Below are positions 28,201 through 35,513 of a DNA stretch of 64,000 nucleotides, in pieces. The DNA comes from Actinoplanes sp. TFC3. Its GTDB lineage: Bacteria; Actinomycetota; Actinomycetes; Mycobacteriales; Micromonosporaceae. Below the pieces are notes generated by a model. It saw only the letters and a program-made list of their open reading frames with translations, was not told the DNA's origin and did no database searches. The position numbers and the translations under genes are program-made. The stretch's first letter is position 1. Every line of letters begins with the position of its first letter. The stretch lies in the NCBI RefSeq assembly GCF_001553785.1, contig NZ_LOJP01000001.1:5760909-5824908 (forward strand), written 5' to 3'.

Positions 28201-28599
28201 ATGAACACCGCTTTCGATGACGCCGACTTTCCGGCGTACACCATGGGCCGCGCCGCCGACATCATTGGCGTGACCCCCGCGTTTCTTCGCAGCCTGGGCG
28301 CTGCCGGTTTGATCGAGCCGGAGCGTTCGCACGGCGGCCATCGCCGCTACTCCCGCCACCAGCTCCAACTGGCCGGCCGCGCACGTCAACTGCTCGACGA
28401 GGGCATTCCGATGGCCGCCGCCTGCCGCATCGTCACGCTGGAGGACCGCCTCGACGCCGCGCACCGGCGCATTACCGAGCTCGGCGGCACCCTCACCCCC
28501 GACGACGACGCGGACGTACCCACCTCGACGCACCCCGACATCGCGACGCCCAAGTACTACCCCTCGCCCCGGCCCGACCGGTCCCCCTCCACTCCCTGA
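28201..28599 (+). CDS. MerR-family transcriptional regulator (short form)
   Basis: 132 aa. The winged HTH of MerR is clear: YTMGRAADIIGVTPAFLRSLGAAGLIEPERSHGGHRRYSRHQLQLAGRARQLLDEGIPMAAACRIV. A short coiled region (LEDRLDAAHRRITELGG) and a Pro-rich disordered tail follow. There is no Cys-based metal or drug-binding domain, so the signal is unknown. ATG 28201 has AGAAGGGC upstream. Its last 43 bp overlap the 3' end of the convergent SDR gene. Confidence 0.88.
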   Translation: MNTAFDDADFPAYTMGRAADIIGVTPAFLRSLGAAGLIEPERSHGGHRRYSRHQLQLAGRARQLLDEGIPMAAACRIVTLEDRLDAAHRRITELGGTLTPDDDADVPTSTHPDIATPKYYPSPRPDRSPSTP

Positions 28600-29456
28600 C
28601 CAGCCTGGTCGACCGCCGGCCGCTCAAGCCCGACCGCGGCGAGGCTCGCGTCCCAGAGCCGCCGCGCCCGGTCGGGGTTTGTTGCCCGGCCGGTGGCGAC
28701 CATCGGCCGGCGCCACGCGAAGTAGCCGCCGGGCACCAGGGCAGCCGGATCGTTGGCCAGCCACAGCAGCGTCTCGGCGCCCTGTTCCGAGCTTTGGAAC
28801 AGCGCCGGAGCGAAGCGGGCCAGCGTGAACAGCGGGCTGCGCCGTCCGAACCGGCTGCGGATCAAGCCGGGGAAGAAACAGGTTGGCACGATCCCGTATG
28901 AGCCCCAGCGCCGCGCCGCCTCGATGGTGAACAACAGGTTGGCCTGCTTTCCGGCCCCGTATGCCAGCCACGAGCTGATCTGGCGACGTCCGGGCCGCGA
29001 GACGTCGAGCGTGCCCCAAGCCTCGGCCAGCGAACCCGTGGTGACCATGCGCGCAGGCTCGTTGTCCGTTGCCGCTGCGCGTAACCGGTCGACCAGCAGG
29101 TTGGCCAGCAAGAACCCACTCAGGTGGTTGACCTGCATGCCGGGATCGAACCCGTCTGCCGTCAGGCGGCGCGCAGGGGCGAGCTGGCCGGCGTTGTTCA
29201 CCAGCACGTGGATCTGCTCGTGCTCGGCCGCCACCCGGCGACCCACCTCGCGTACCTCCTCCAGCCGCGCGAAGTCCGCCCGGTACGCCGCCGGCGTCCG
29301 CCTGCCCGCGTCCCGGACCGATTCGACGGCCGCTTGAAGCCGGCCCGGATGCCGGCCCAGCAGCACAACGTCGTCGCCATTCCGCGCGAACGCGGTTGCC
29401 GCAGCCAGCCCGATGCCCGAACTGGCGCCCGTGATCACCACCGTGTGCCCCACCAC
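28557..29456 (-). CDS. SDR family NAD(P)-dependent oxidoreductase
   Basis: 299 aa, WW-domain/retinol-dehydrogenase-like SDR: VVITGASSGIG, LLGRHPGRL (Arg after strand 2 favours NADP), VLVNNAG, and YGAGKQANLL (catalytic Tyr and Lys). The substrate is not evident. GTG 29456 or the adjacent GTG 29453 is the start, with no clear Shine-Dalgarno. It diverges from the DUF998 cassette. Confidence 0.88.
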   Translation of the reverse strand: MVGHTVVITGASSGIGLAAATAFARNGDDVVLLGRHPGRLQAAVESVRDAGRRTPAAYRADFARLEEVREVGRRVAAEHEQIHVLVNNAGQLAPARRLTADGFDPGMQVNHLSGFLLANLLVDRLRAAATDNEPARMVTTGSLAEAWGTLDVSRPGRRQISSWLAYGAGKQANLLFTIEAARRWGSYGIVPTCFFPGLIRSRFGRRSPLFTLARFAPALFQSSEQGAETLLWLANDPAALVPGGYFAWRRPMVATGRATNPDRARRLWDASLAAVGLERPAVDQAGQGVEGDRSGRGEG

Positions 29457-29493
29457 AGCATTCGATCATTGCGGCGCGGCTAGCGTGAACGCC

Positions 29494-29556
29494 ATGCCGG
29501 AGATCATCAGAGAATGCACCGCGAGCAGCACCTTTGGCCGGGGCGCGCGTGGGTAG
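29494..29556 (+). CDS. Possible leaderless 20-aa upstream peptide
   Basis: TAGCGT (29481-29486) is followed after 7 nt by ATG 29494, the leaderless actinobacterial pattern. The 20-codon frame starts MPEIIREC and its stop (29554-29556) overlaps the probable GTG start (29549) of the DUF998 gene. It could be a coupling or attenuating leader peptide. No -35 element is clear. Confidence 0.25.
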   Translation: MPEIIRECTASSTFGRGARG

Positions 29557-30229
29557 GGCGGCCGAGGATGCCCCCGCGGCATCCTCGGCAACAGTTGTCG
29601 CGCGCCCGCCGGCGAACTCAGGCGGCCGGGCTCTCGGTGCGGCAGCGGGCGCCGCCGTGCTGGCGGGTTCGGTGACCATGCTCGTCGCCCTGGTCGCCAG
29701 CCCCGGGTCCTGGCTACTGGGATACGTCAGCGAGGCGGGCACTGCCGGGCGGCCGTTCGCTGTGGCGTACCGATGCGGACTTGTTCTTCTGGCAGCGGGC
29801 GTCGCCTTGCTGGGGCTCGCGTTACGGCCCGCGCCGCAGCCGGTCGCCGCGTTGCTCGGCGCTGCGGCCTTTCTCGCCGCGGTCTCCGGAGTGGTGCCCT
29901 GCACGAACCAGTGCCCGTTGCCGCCCTTTGAACCGACGACCGTCAGCGATGTGGTGCACACCGCGGCGAGCATCGCCGGGATGGCGGTGCTGGCAGGCGT
30001 GATGGCCATGATCGCGTTCTCCTCGTTCTTCCGCCTGGCCGCCCGGAGGCTGTCCGCAGTCGCCACGCTGATCCTTGTCCCTTTGAGCGCCACCTTGGGC
30101 CTGGTCATGCTGTTGGTAGGCCGGGGCTCGGCCGGCGCCGTCGTCGAGAGGCTCGCGCTGACCGTCGCCGTCGCCTGGCTGATCGGCATGTGCAACTTGA
30201 CGATATTACGTTCTTCCGTAAAAGTGTAA
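29549..30229 (+). CDS. DUF998 integral membrane protein
   Basis: 226 aa with about six hydrophobic segments. The motif LLGYVSEAGTAGRPFAVAYRCGLVLLAAGVALLG is the DUF998 signature; a lumenal loop carries two cysteines (VPCTNQCPLPPFEPTTVSDVVHT). Function unknown. GTG 29549 has GGGG 5 nt upstream; TTG 29534 would add five residues. Its last 30 bp contain the promoter and operator of the following ArsR-like gene, suggesting a linked cassette: membrane protein, regulator, sensor kinase, response regulator. Confidence 0.82.
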   Translation: MGRAAEDAPAASSATVVARPPANSGGRALGAAAGAAVLAGSVTMLVALVASPGSWLLGYVSEAGTAGRPFAVAYRCGLVLLAAGVALLGLALRPAPQPVAALLGAAAFLAAVSGVVPCTNQCPLPPFEPTTVSDVVHTAASIAGMAVLAGVMAMIAFSSFFRLAARRLSAVATLILVPLSATLGLVMLLVGRGSAGAVVERLALTVAVAWLIGMCNLTILRSSVKV

Positions 30230-30231
30230 TC
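30197..30231 (+). promoter_or_regulatory. Leaderless promoter with embedded palindromic operator
   Basis: TTGACG (30197-30202), 16 bp, TAAAAG (30219-30224), then 7 nt to ATG 30232, so the transcript should begin at or next to the start codon. Between the two elements lies TTACG-n6-CGTAA (30206-30221), a perfect 5-bp-arm palindrome touching the -10. This is the expected layout for autoregulation by the ArsR-like gene that follows. Confidence 0.6.
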
Positions 30232-30756
30232 ATGCCAGCCGATGAGCCGCCCACCCTGGAGAACCGAGTCTCGGAGCTCGAGCGGGCTTTCGCCGACTTC
30301 ATCCGGGACAAGGCCACTCTGGAGCGGCTGCCGCGCGAGCTCGGAAACGCGGACCTGTGGGCGCTTGACGGCCTTCGCAAGCGGGTTGGCGATGACAGTT
30401 CGGGTGCGGTGGTCTACACCGGCATTGTCGAGCTTCCGACGGGCGAGCATTACGACTGGCAGCTCGGCACCTCCGTTGACGATCTTTTCGAGGCGGACTG
30501 GTCCGACTGGGCGGCGACGCTGGGAGCGCTGGGCCATCCGGTCCGGCTTCTGCTGCTGCGACGAGTCCTTGCCGGCACGCGCACGGCCGCGGAGCTAGCC
30601 GCCGACGAAGCGCTCGGCACCACGGGACAGCTATATCACCATCTCCGCCAGTTGGTGAGCACCGGCTGGCTGCACTCGTCCGCACGCGGACGCTATTCCG
30701 TTCCCGGGGAAAGAGTCGTTCCACTTCTCGTTGTTCTGACGGGTGCTCGATCATGA
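30232..30756 (+). CDS. ArsR-like winged-helix transcriptional regulator
   Basis: 174 aa. The C-terminal half is an ArsR-type winged helix: LGALGHPVRLLLLRRVLAGTRTAAELAADEALGTTGQLYHHLRQLVSTGWLHSSARGRYSV. The N-terminal half (ENRVSELERAFADF, then WALDGLRKRV and GIVELPTGEHYDWQLG) is a conserved but unnamed extension. No CxC metal site is present. ATG 30232 is chosen over an upstream in-frame ATG because of the leaderless promoter. Its stop overlaps the kinase ATG (ATGA), coupling regulator and kinase. Confidence 0.85.
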   Translation: MPADEPPTLENRVSELERAFADFIRDKATLERLPRELGNADLWALDGLRKRVGDDSSGAVVYTGIVELPTGEHYDWQLGTSVDDLFEADWSDWAATLGALGHPVRLLLLRRVLAGTRTAAELAADEALGTTGQLYHHLRQLVSTGWLHSSARGRYSVPGERVVPLLVVLTGARS

Positions 30757-32138
30757 TCAGGGATCAGTGGGTACGTCCAGGCCCCACCCCGCGTCAGCAA
30801 CGCACCGACCTGGTGATCGGTTTGGTTGCGGCGGCTTTCGCGGTGCTCAACGTGTTCCTCGCACGCAGTGTCGGCATGTATGCCACCAGCTCGAGTCCCG
30901 CTCTGGCCGAGCAGCTCTGCTGGGCAGTGGCGGTGACGTTGCCGCTCTGCTGGCGACGCCGCCAACCCGACGTGGTCGCGATCATCATTGCAGTGACCTT
31001 CATCGCCGGACAGATCCGCGGGGCGCAAGAGCAGCAGCTTGCCTCGGGAGCCATCGTGGCAGCCGTCTACACCCTCGGCGCGTGGGGACGAGATCGCCGA
31101 CGGTCCCGGACGCTGCGGATCTCCGTCATCGCCGCCATGTTCCTGTGGCTGGTCATCGCCTGGTTCCTGAGCCATGACCTCATGCCGGCCGAGGGACCGC
31201 CGGGCGCCTCAGGTGAATTGCCCCCGCTTCCGGCCAGCCTCATCAACGGCGTGATCGTCAATGCGGCGGTCTTCGGCATCCCCTATTTGATGGGCAATGC
31301 GGCGTGGCAGTCCGCGCTTAGGCAGCACCAACTGGAGGTGCAGACCGAGCAACTTGTCATGGCGCAGAGGCTGGCCGGCGAGCGCGCCGTGATCGATGAG
31401 CGGCTGCGCATCGCCCGCGAGCTGCACGACGTTGTGGCGCATCACGTGTCGGTGATGGGAATCCAAGCCTCGGCCTGCCGCCGGGTGCTGGACAAGGATG
31501 CCGAACGAGCCCGGACCGCCCTGACAGCAGTGGAAACGAGCGCACGGACCGCGGTGGACGAGCTACGCAGGATGCTCGGCGCGCTGCGAAGTCCCGACAG
31601 CAAGCAGACAAGCACCGCTCCGGCTTCGGCTGCCGGGGTGGAGCACATCGAAGACCTGGCTGATCGCGTACGAACAGCCGGCCTCACCACCCACTACGCG
31701 GTCTACGGCAACCCGGTGGCAGTGCCCGACTCGATCTCGCAAACGGCCTACCGGATCGCCCAGGAAGCGGTGACCAACGTCCTCAAGCACGCCCGAGCCT
31801 CCACGGTCGACATCCGGGTTCGCTACCTGGCCGAGGAGCTGGAACTCGACGTGGCCGACGACGGACTCGCCGAACAGCAGCGCGCGGGCACCCGAGCCGA
31901 CACCGGCACCGGCACCGGCACCGGCATGGGCATGGGCATGGGCATGGGGATTCTCGGCATGCGCGAACGAGTCGCCGTGCATGACGGCGTACTGGAGATC
32001 GGCCCGCGCTCGGGCGGCGGCTTCCGGGTACGAGCGCGCCTGCCCCTCGCCCGGCCGTCCGAAGGGCCAGCGGCCGCGAAGAGAGAGAACGCCAGGAGGA
32101 GCGCTGCGAATCCGATGGTGACGGCGGCGCCCAGATGA
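30753..32138 (+). CDS. NarL-type sensor histidine kinase (HisKA_3)
   Basis: 461 aa. Four to five membrane segments (about 20-180) with little extracytoplasmic sequence suggest intramembrane sensing. HisKA_3 has H225 in RIARELHDVVAHHVSVMG, and the HATPase has AVTNVLKHA and VADDG. Residues 384-399 form a (TG)4(MG)4 run right before GILGMRERV, i.e. inside the ATP lid, encoded by hexanucleotide repeats. The gene overlaps the ArsR-like gene upstream and the response regulator downstream by 4 nt each. Confidence 0.92.
   Translation: MIRDQWVRPGPTPRQQRTDLVIGLVAAAFAVLNVFLARSVGMYATSSSPALAEQLCWAVAVTLPLCWRRRQPDVVAIIIAVTFIAGQIRGAQEQQLASGAIVAAVYTLGAWGRDRRRSRTLRISVIAAMFLWLVIAWFLSHDLMPAEGPPGASGELPPLPASLINGVIVNAAVFGIPYLMGNAAWQSALRQHQLEVQTEQLVMAQRLAGERAVIDERLRIARELHDVVAHHVSVMGIQASACRRVLDKDAERARTALTAVETSARTAVDELRRMLGALRSPDSKQTSTAPASAAGVEHIEDLADRVRTAGLTTHYAVYGNPVAVPDSISQTAYRIAQEAVTNVLKHARASTVDIRVRYLAEELELDVADDGLAEQQRAGTRADTGTGTGTGMGMGMGMGILGMRERVAVHDGVLEIGPRSGGGFRVRARLPLARPSEGPAAAKRENARRSAANPMVTAAPR
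31902..31949 (+). repeat. Hexanucleotide repeat within kinase ATP-lid codons
   Basis: Four ACCGGC units followed by three ATGGGC units and one ATGGGG, 48 bp in frame, encoding Thr-Gly and Met-Gly repeats. Gain or loss of units would keep the frame and alter lid length, so this is a candidate tuning repeat rather than an on-off switch. Confidence 0.9.
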
Positions 32139-32785
32139 TCCGGGTGCTGCTGGCCGACGATCACCAGCTTGTTCGTACCGGCTTCCGGGTCATCCTGGAG
32201 ATCGAGGACGACATCGAGGTGGTGGGCGAGGCGTTCGACGGGCGGCAAGCGGTTGAGCTGTCCCGCAGGATGAGGCCGGATGTCGTGCTCATGGACCTGG
32301 AGATGCCGGGCATGAACGGTCTCGAGGCGACCGAGGTTGTCACCGCGGAGCAGGGTCCGGCCGTGGTGGTCCTGACGACCTTTGACCGCGACGACTATCT
32401 GTTCGCCGCCTTGCGGGCCGGGGCCAGCGGGTTCCTGCTCAAGAACGGCACGCCGGAGGCGCTGATCGAGGCCGTACGCGTGGTGGCGGCGGGTGAGGCC
32501 CTTCTCTCACCGGCGATCACGCGGCGGGTCATCGCCGAGTTCGCCGCTACGGGTGCGCCGAGCCAGGCTGCGGCGCGGGTGGAGGAGTTGACGCCGCGCG
32601 AGCACGAGGTGTTCGTCCAGCTGGCTGGCGGCGCCACGAATGCTGAGATCGCCACGGCTCTGCGGCTTGGGGAGACCACCGTCAAAACGCATGTGAGCCG
32701 GGTGCTGATGAAGATCGGGGCGCGGGACCGGACGCAGGCGGTCGTTCTCGCGTACGAGTGGGGAGTGGTGCGGCCGGGAGGTTGA
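32135..32785 (+). CDS. LuxR/NarL-type response regulator
   Basis: 216 aa. The receiver has D8-D9, phosphoacceptor D54 (VLMDLEMPGMNG), the switch Thr in VVLTTFDRDD and K in FLLKNGTPE. The C-terminal LuxR HTH reads LTPREHEVFVQLAGGATNAEIATALRLGETTVKTHVSRVLMKIGARDRTQAVVLAYE. It is coupled to the kinase by ATGA. Likely targets are the adjacent DUF998 cassette or the ABC exporter genes 100 bp downstream, a frequent arrangement; no binding site is proven. Confidence 0.95.
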   Translation: MIRVLLADDHQLVRTGFRVILEIEDDIEVVGEAFDGRQAVELSRRMRPDVVLMDLEMPGMNGLEATEVVTAEQGPAVVVLTTFDRDDYLFAALRAGASGFLLKNGTPEALIEAVRVVAAGEALLSPAITRRVIAEFAATGAPSQAAARVEELTPREHEVFVQLAGGATNAEIATALRLGETTVKTHVSRVLMKIGARDRTQAVVLAYEWGVVRPGG

Positions 32786-32882
32786 TCCGGTGGTTCGGCG
32801 GCGATGTCCTCCGAGCGGAGGACACGGGTTGTCGTTCGCCAGCCGGACGCGGTGATCAGGTAACAAACCCTAGCGTGAAGGG

Positions 32883-33776
32883 ATGACCAACGTGCTGAGC
32901 GTCAACGCCATCAGCCGCAGCTTCGGGGACCGTCAGGTGCTCAAGGACGTCACGTTCGACGTCGGGGCCGGGCGGATGACCGGTTTCGTCGGCGCCAACG
33001 GGGCCGGCAAGACCACCACCATGCGGATCATGCTGGGCGTGCTCGGTGCCGACTCCGGCGAGGTGCGCTGGCAGGGCCGGCCGCTGACCCGGGATGCGCG
33101 GCAGAGCTTCGGCTACATGCCCGAGGAGCGCGGGCTCTATCCCAAGATGACGGTCGCCGACCAGATCGTCTACCTCGCACGCCTGCATGGCATGAGCGCC
33201 GGCGACGCCCGCCGCAGCACCGATGCCCTGCTGGAGCGTCTGGGCCTCAGCGACCGCTCCGGCGACCTCGTGGAGAAGCTGTCGCTGGGCAACCAGCAAC
33301 GCGTGCAGATTGCCGCGGCGCTGGTGCACAACCCGGAGGTGCTGGTCCTGGACGAACCGTTCTCCGGGCTGGACCCGCTCGCCGTCGATGTCGTGCTCGG
33401 CGTGCTGCGAGACCGGGCAGCCGCGGGTGCACCGGTGCTCTTCTCCAGCCACCAGCTCGACGTGGTCGAGCGGCTCTGCGACGACCTCGTCATCATCGCC
33501 GACGGCACCATCCGCGCGGCCGGCAGCCGCCACCAGCTCCGCATCAGCCATGCCCTGCCGCGGTACCGCATCGAGGTCGGCGCAGACGCCGGCTGGATCC
33601 GGGATCAGCCCGGTGTGACACTGCTGGAGCTCGACGGCGCACAAGCCGTGTTCGACCTGGACCCCGGCACCGACGACCAGGAGGTGCTGCGCGCTGCGCT
33701 GGCCCGGGGGCCGGTTCGCGCGTTCGGCCCCGTCGCACCGTCCCTGACCGAGATCTTCCGGGAGGTCAACCAGTGA
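32883..33776 (+). CDS. ABC exporter ATP-binding protein (NatA-like)
   Basis: 297 aa with Walker A GANGAGKT (about 37-44), Q-loop YMPEERGLYPKM, signature LSLGNQQR, Walker B VLVLDEPFSGLD and a C-terminal DUF4162-type extension. The typical partner of a NatB/ABC-2 permease, which follows with a GTGA overlap. Start ATG 32883: TAGCGT ends 6 nt before it and GAAGGG fills the gap, so the start may be leaderless. Cargo unknown (Na+, drug or peptide in relatives). Confidence 0.92.
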   Translation: MTNVLSVNAISRSFGDRQVLKDVTFDVGAGRMTGFVGANGAGKTTTMRIMLGVLGADSGEVRWQGRPLTRDARQSFGYMPEERGLYPKMTVADQIVYLARLHGMSAGDARRSTDALLERLGLSDRSGDLVEKLSLGNQQRVQIAAALVHNPEVLVLDEPFSGLDPLAVDVVLGVLRDRAAAGAPVLFSSHQLDVVERLCDDLVIIADGTIRAAGSRHQLRISHALPRYRIEVGADAGWIRDQPGVTLLELDGAQAVFDLDPGTDDQEVLRAALARGPVRAFGPVAPSLTEIFREVNQ

Positions 33777-34843
33777 CCACGTCAGCCGCCGCCAAGCTGG
33801 TCGCCGCACGCGAGATCCGGATGAAGCTGCGCGACAAGACGTTCATCTTCAGCACGGTGTTCTTCTTGCTCGTCGCCGTGGCCAGCACCGTGCTGCCCGC
33901 GCTGATCGAAGGTGGCCCGACCAAGGTCGCCGTCTCCGACAGCGCTGCGGTCACCGCCCTGCGCAACGCCGGCCTGGAGGTCAGCGTGGTGCCGGATGAC
34001 GCCGCGGCCGAACGCGTGCTGCGCGACGGCGACGTCGACGCCGCCGTGGTGTCGGGACCGAAGGTGCTGGCCATGGACGAGACGCCCGCCGACGTGGTCG
34101 GGGCGCTGAGCGCTTCGCCCCCGGTGCAGCTGCTCGACCCGGACGCGGTCAACCCGTTCCTCAAGTTCGTCGTGCCGTTCGCCTTGGCCTTCCTCTTCTT
34201 CGTCACCTCGTTCACGTTCGGCATGCAGATCGCCCAGAGCGTCACGGAGGAGAAACAGACCCGGATCGTCGAGATTCTGGTGTCCAGCATTCCGGTACGG
34301 GCCCTGCTCGCCGGCAAGGTCGGCGCAATCACCCTGCTGGCGTTCGGACAGATCGCCTTGATCGCCCTGGTGGCGTTTGCGGGCATCCAGATCGCCGATG
34401 TCGACACCGAGGTGGTGAGCCTCGTCGGCCCGGCCATCGGCTGGTTCATCCCGTTCTTCGTGCTTGGCTTCGTCATGCTGGCAACCCTGTGGGCCGGCGT
34501 CGGGGCGCTCGCCGCGCGCCAGGAAGACCTGGCGGGGGCCTCAACACCGCTGCAGATGGCGGTCATGCTGCCCTTCTTCGCGGTGCTGTTCCTCACCGAC
34601 AACGAACCCGTGATGCGGATCTTGTCGTACATCCCTTTCTCGGCCCCGATCGCCATGCCGGTCCGCCTGTTCAACTCGGACGCGGCGGCTTGGGAACCCG
34701 TGGTCTCGCTGCTCATCCTCGCCATCTCGGCCGCCGTCTTCCTCCGAGTAGGCGCCCGCGTGTACGAGGGCTCGCTGCTACGTACCAACGGCCGCACCTC
34801 GTTCGCCACCGCCTGGCGCACCCGATCCACTATCGGCTCCTGA
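33773..34843 (+). CDS. ABC-2 type permease (NatB-like)
   Basis: 356 aa: one N-terminal membrane segment (FIFSTVFFLLVAVASTVLPALIE), a large extracytoplasmic domain (about 45-125), then five to six segments, as in ABC2_membrane_3/NatB. The conserved cytoplasmic EEKQTRIVEILVSSIPVRALLAGKVGA follows the second segment. GTG 33773 overlaps the ATPase stop. Together they form a one-pair exporter, perhaps under the preceding two-component system. Confidence 0.9.
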   Translation: MTTSAAAKLVAAREIRMKLRDKTFIFSTVFFLLVAVASTVLPALIEGGPTKVAVSDSAAVTALRNAGLEVSVVPDDAAAERVLRDGDVDAAVVSGPKVLAMDETPADVVGALSASPPVQLLDPDAVNPFLKFVVPFALAFLFFVTSFTFGMQIAQSVTEEKQTRIVEILVSSIPVRALLAGKVGAITLLAFGQIALIALVAFAGIQIADVDTEVVSLVGPAIGWFIPFFVLGFVMLATLWAGVGALAARQEDLAGASTPLQMAVMLPFFAVLFLTDNEPVMRILSYIPFSAPIAMPVRLFNSDAAAWEPVVSLLILAISAAVFLRVGARVYEGSLLRTNGRTSFATAWRTRSTIGS

Positions 34844-34872
34844 CGACCCAGGAGATCGGCCCCTGAGACGCA

Positions 34873-34901
34873 GGGCGCGCCCCGAAACCGAGGGCGCGCC
34901 C
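34873..34901. terminator. Bidirectional hairpin between converging genes
   Basis: Two GGGCGCGCCC copies (34873-34882, 34892-34901), each self-complementary, can pair as a 10-bp stem with a 9-nt loop. They sit between the convergent NatB-like and TetR genes. No U tract on either side. Confidence 0.6.
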
Positions 34902-34923
34902 CAGAACCAGCGCGCGAAGAAGA

Positions 34924-35508
34924 TCAGGCGACCCGGCGGACAATGGCCAGCAGCGACCGCTCAACGTCCTCAATAGGCCGCTCCGGTTGGAACACCAGCC
35001 AGTCCACCGCCACCACCAGCCCCACCCCGAACAGGGCCGACGACGCCACCCGGACGTCCAGGTCGGCCGGCAGCTCTCCCGCGTCCACGCCGGCCTGCAC
35101 CGTTTCGGCTATCACTTCGATTGCTTGTTCGCGGAGCAGGATCAGTGTTTGCTGCCATTCGCGGTTGGTGCGCCACATCTCCGAGAGCAGGAGCTGCGCG
35201 AACGCCCGGTACTTGCGGATGTACTCGAGTTGGGCGCGGATCAGGGCGTCCACCGCTTCGCGGGGTGGCAGTCCTTCCACGGCCGTTCGGAAGGCGTCGG
35301 TCAGCAGGGCGATCCCGTGGCGCAGCAGGTCCTCGAACAACGCCGTCTTGGAGGCGAAGTTGTAGTACACCGTGCCCTTGGCGACGTTGGCTCGCAGGGC
35401 GATGTCGTCGACGGTTGTCGCTGAGAAGCCCTGTTCGGCGATGAGTTCCACAGCCGCCTCGTACAGGCGCTGGCGGGTGTCCGAGCGTCGGCGGGTCCGT
35501 CCGTCCAC
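34924..35508 (-). CDS. TetR family repressor of the YhgE/ABC operon
   Basis: 194 aa. The N-terminal HTH reads RQRLYEAAVELIAEQGFSATTVDDIALRANVAKGTVYYNFASKTALFEDLL; the C-terminal ligand domain is all-helical. It is the last gene of ABC ATPase - YhgE - TetR, 5 nt after the YhgE stop. GTG 35508 is the start. The likely operator is the palindrome at 38260-38273 in front of the operon, giving autoregulation. Confidence 0.92.
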   Translation of the reverse strand: MDGRTRRRSDTRQRLYEAAVELIAEQGFSATTVDDIALRANVAKGTVYYNFASKTALFEDLLRHGIALLTDAFRTAVEGLPPREAVDALIRAQLEYIRKYRAFAQLLLSEMWRTNREWQQTLILLREQAIEVIAETVQAGVDAGELPADLDVRVASSALFGVGLVVAVDWLVFQPERPIEDVERSLLAIVRRVA

Positions 35509-35513
35509 GATTG

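Noticed and set aside
33766..34830. 354-codon minus-strand frame opposite the NatB-like permease
   Set aside because: It is an antisense shadow of a clear membrane protein; its Ser/Thr/Arg-rich composition follows from the codon pattern of the other strand.
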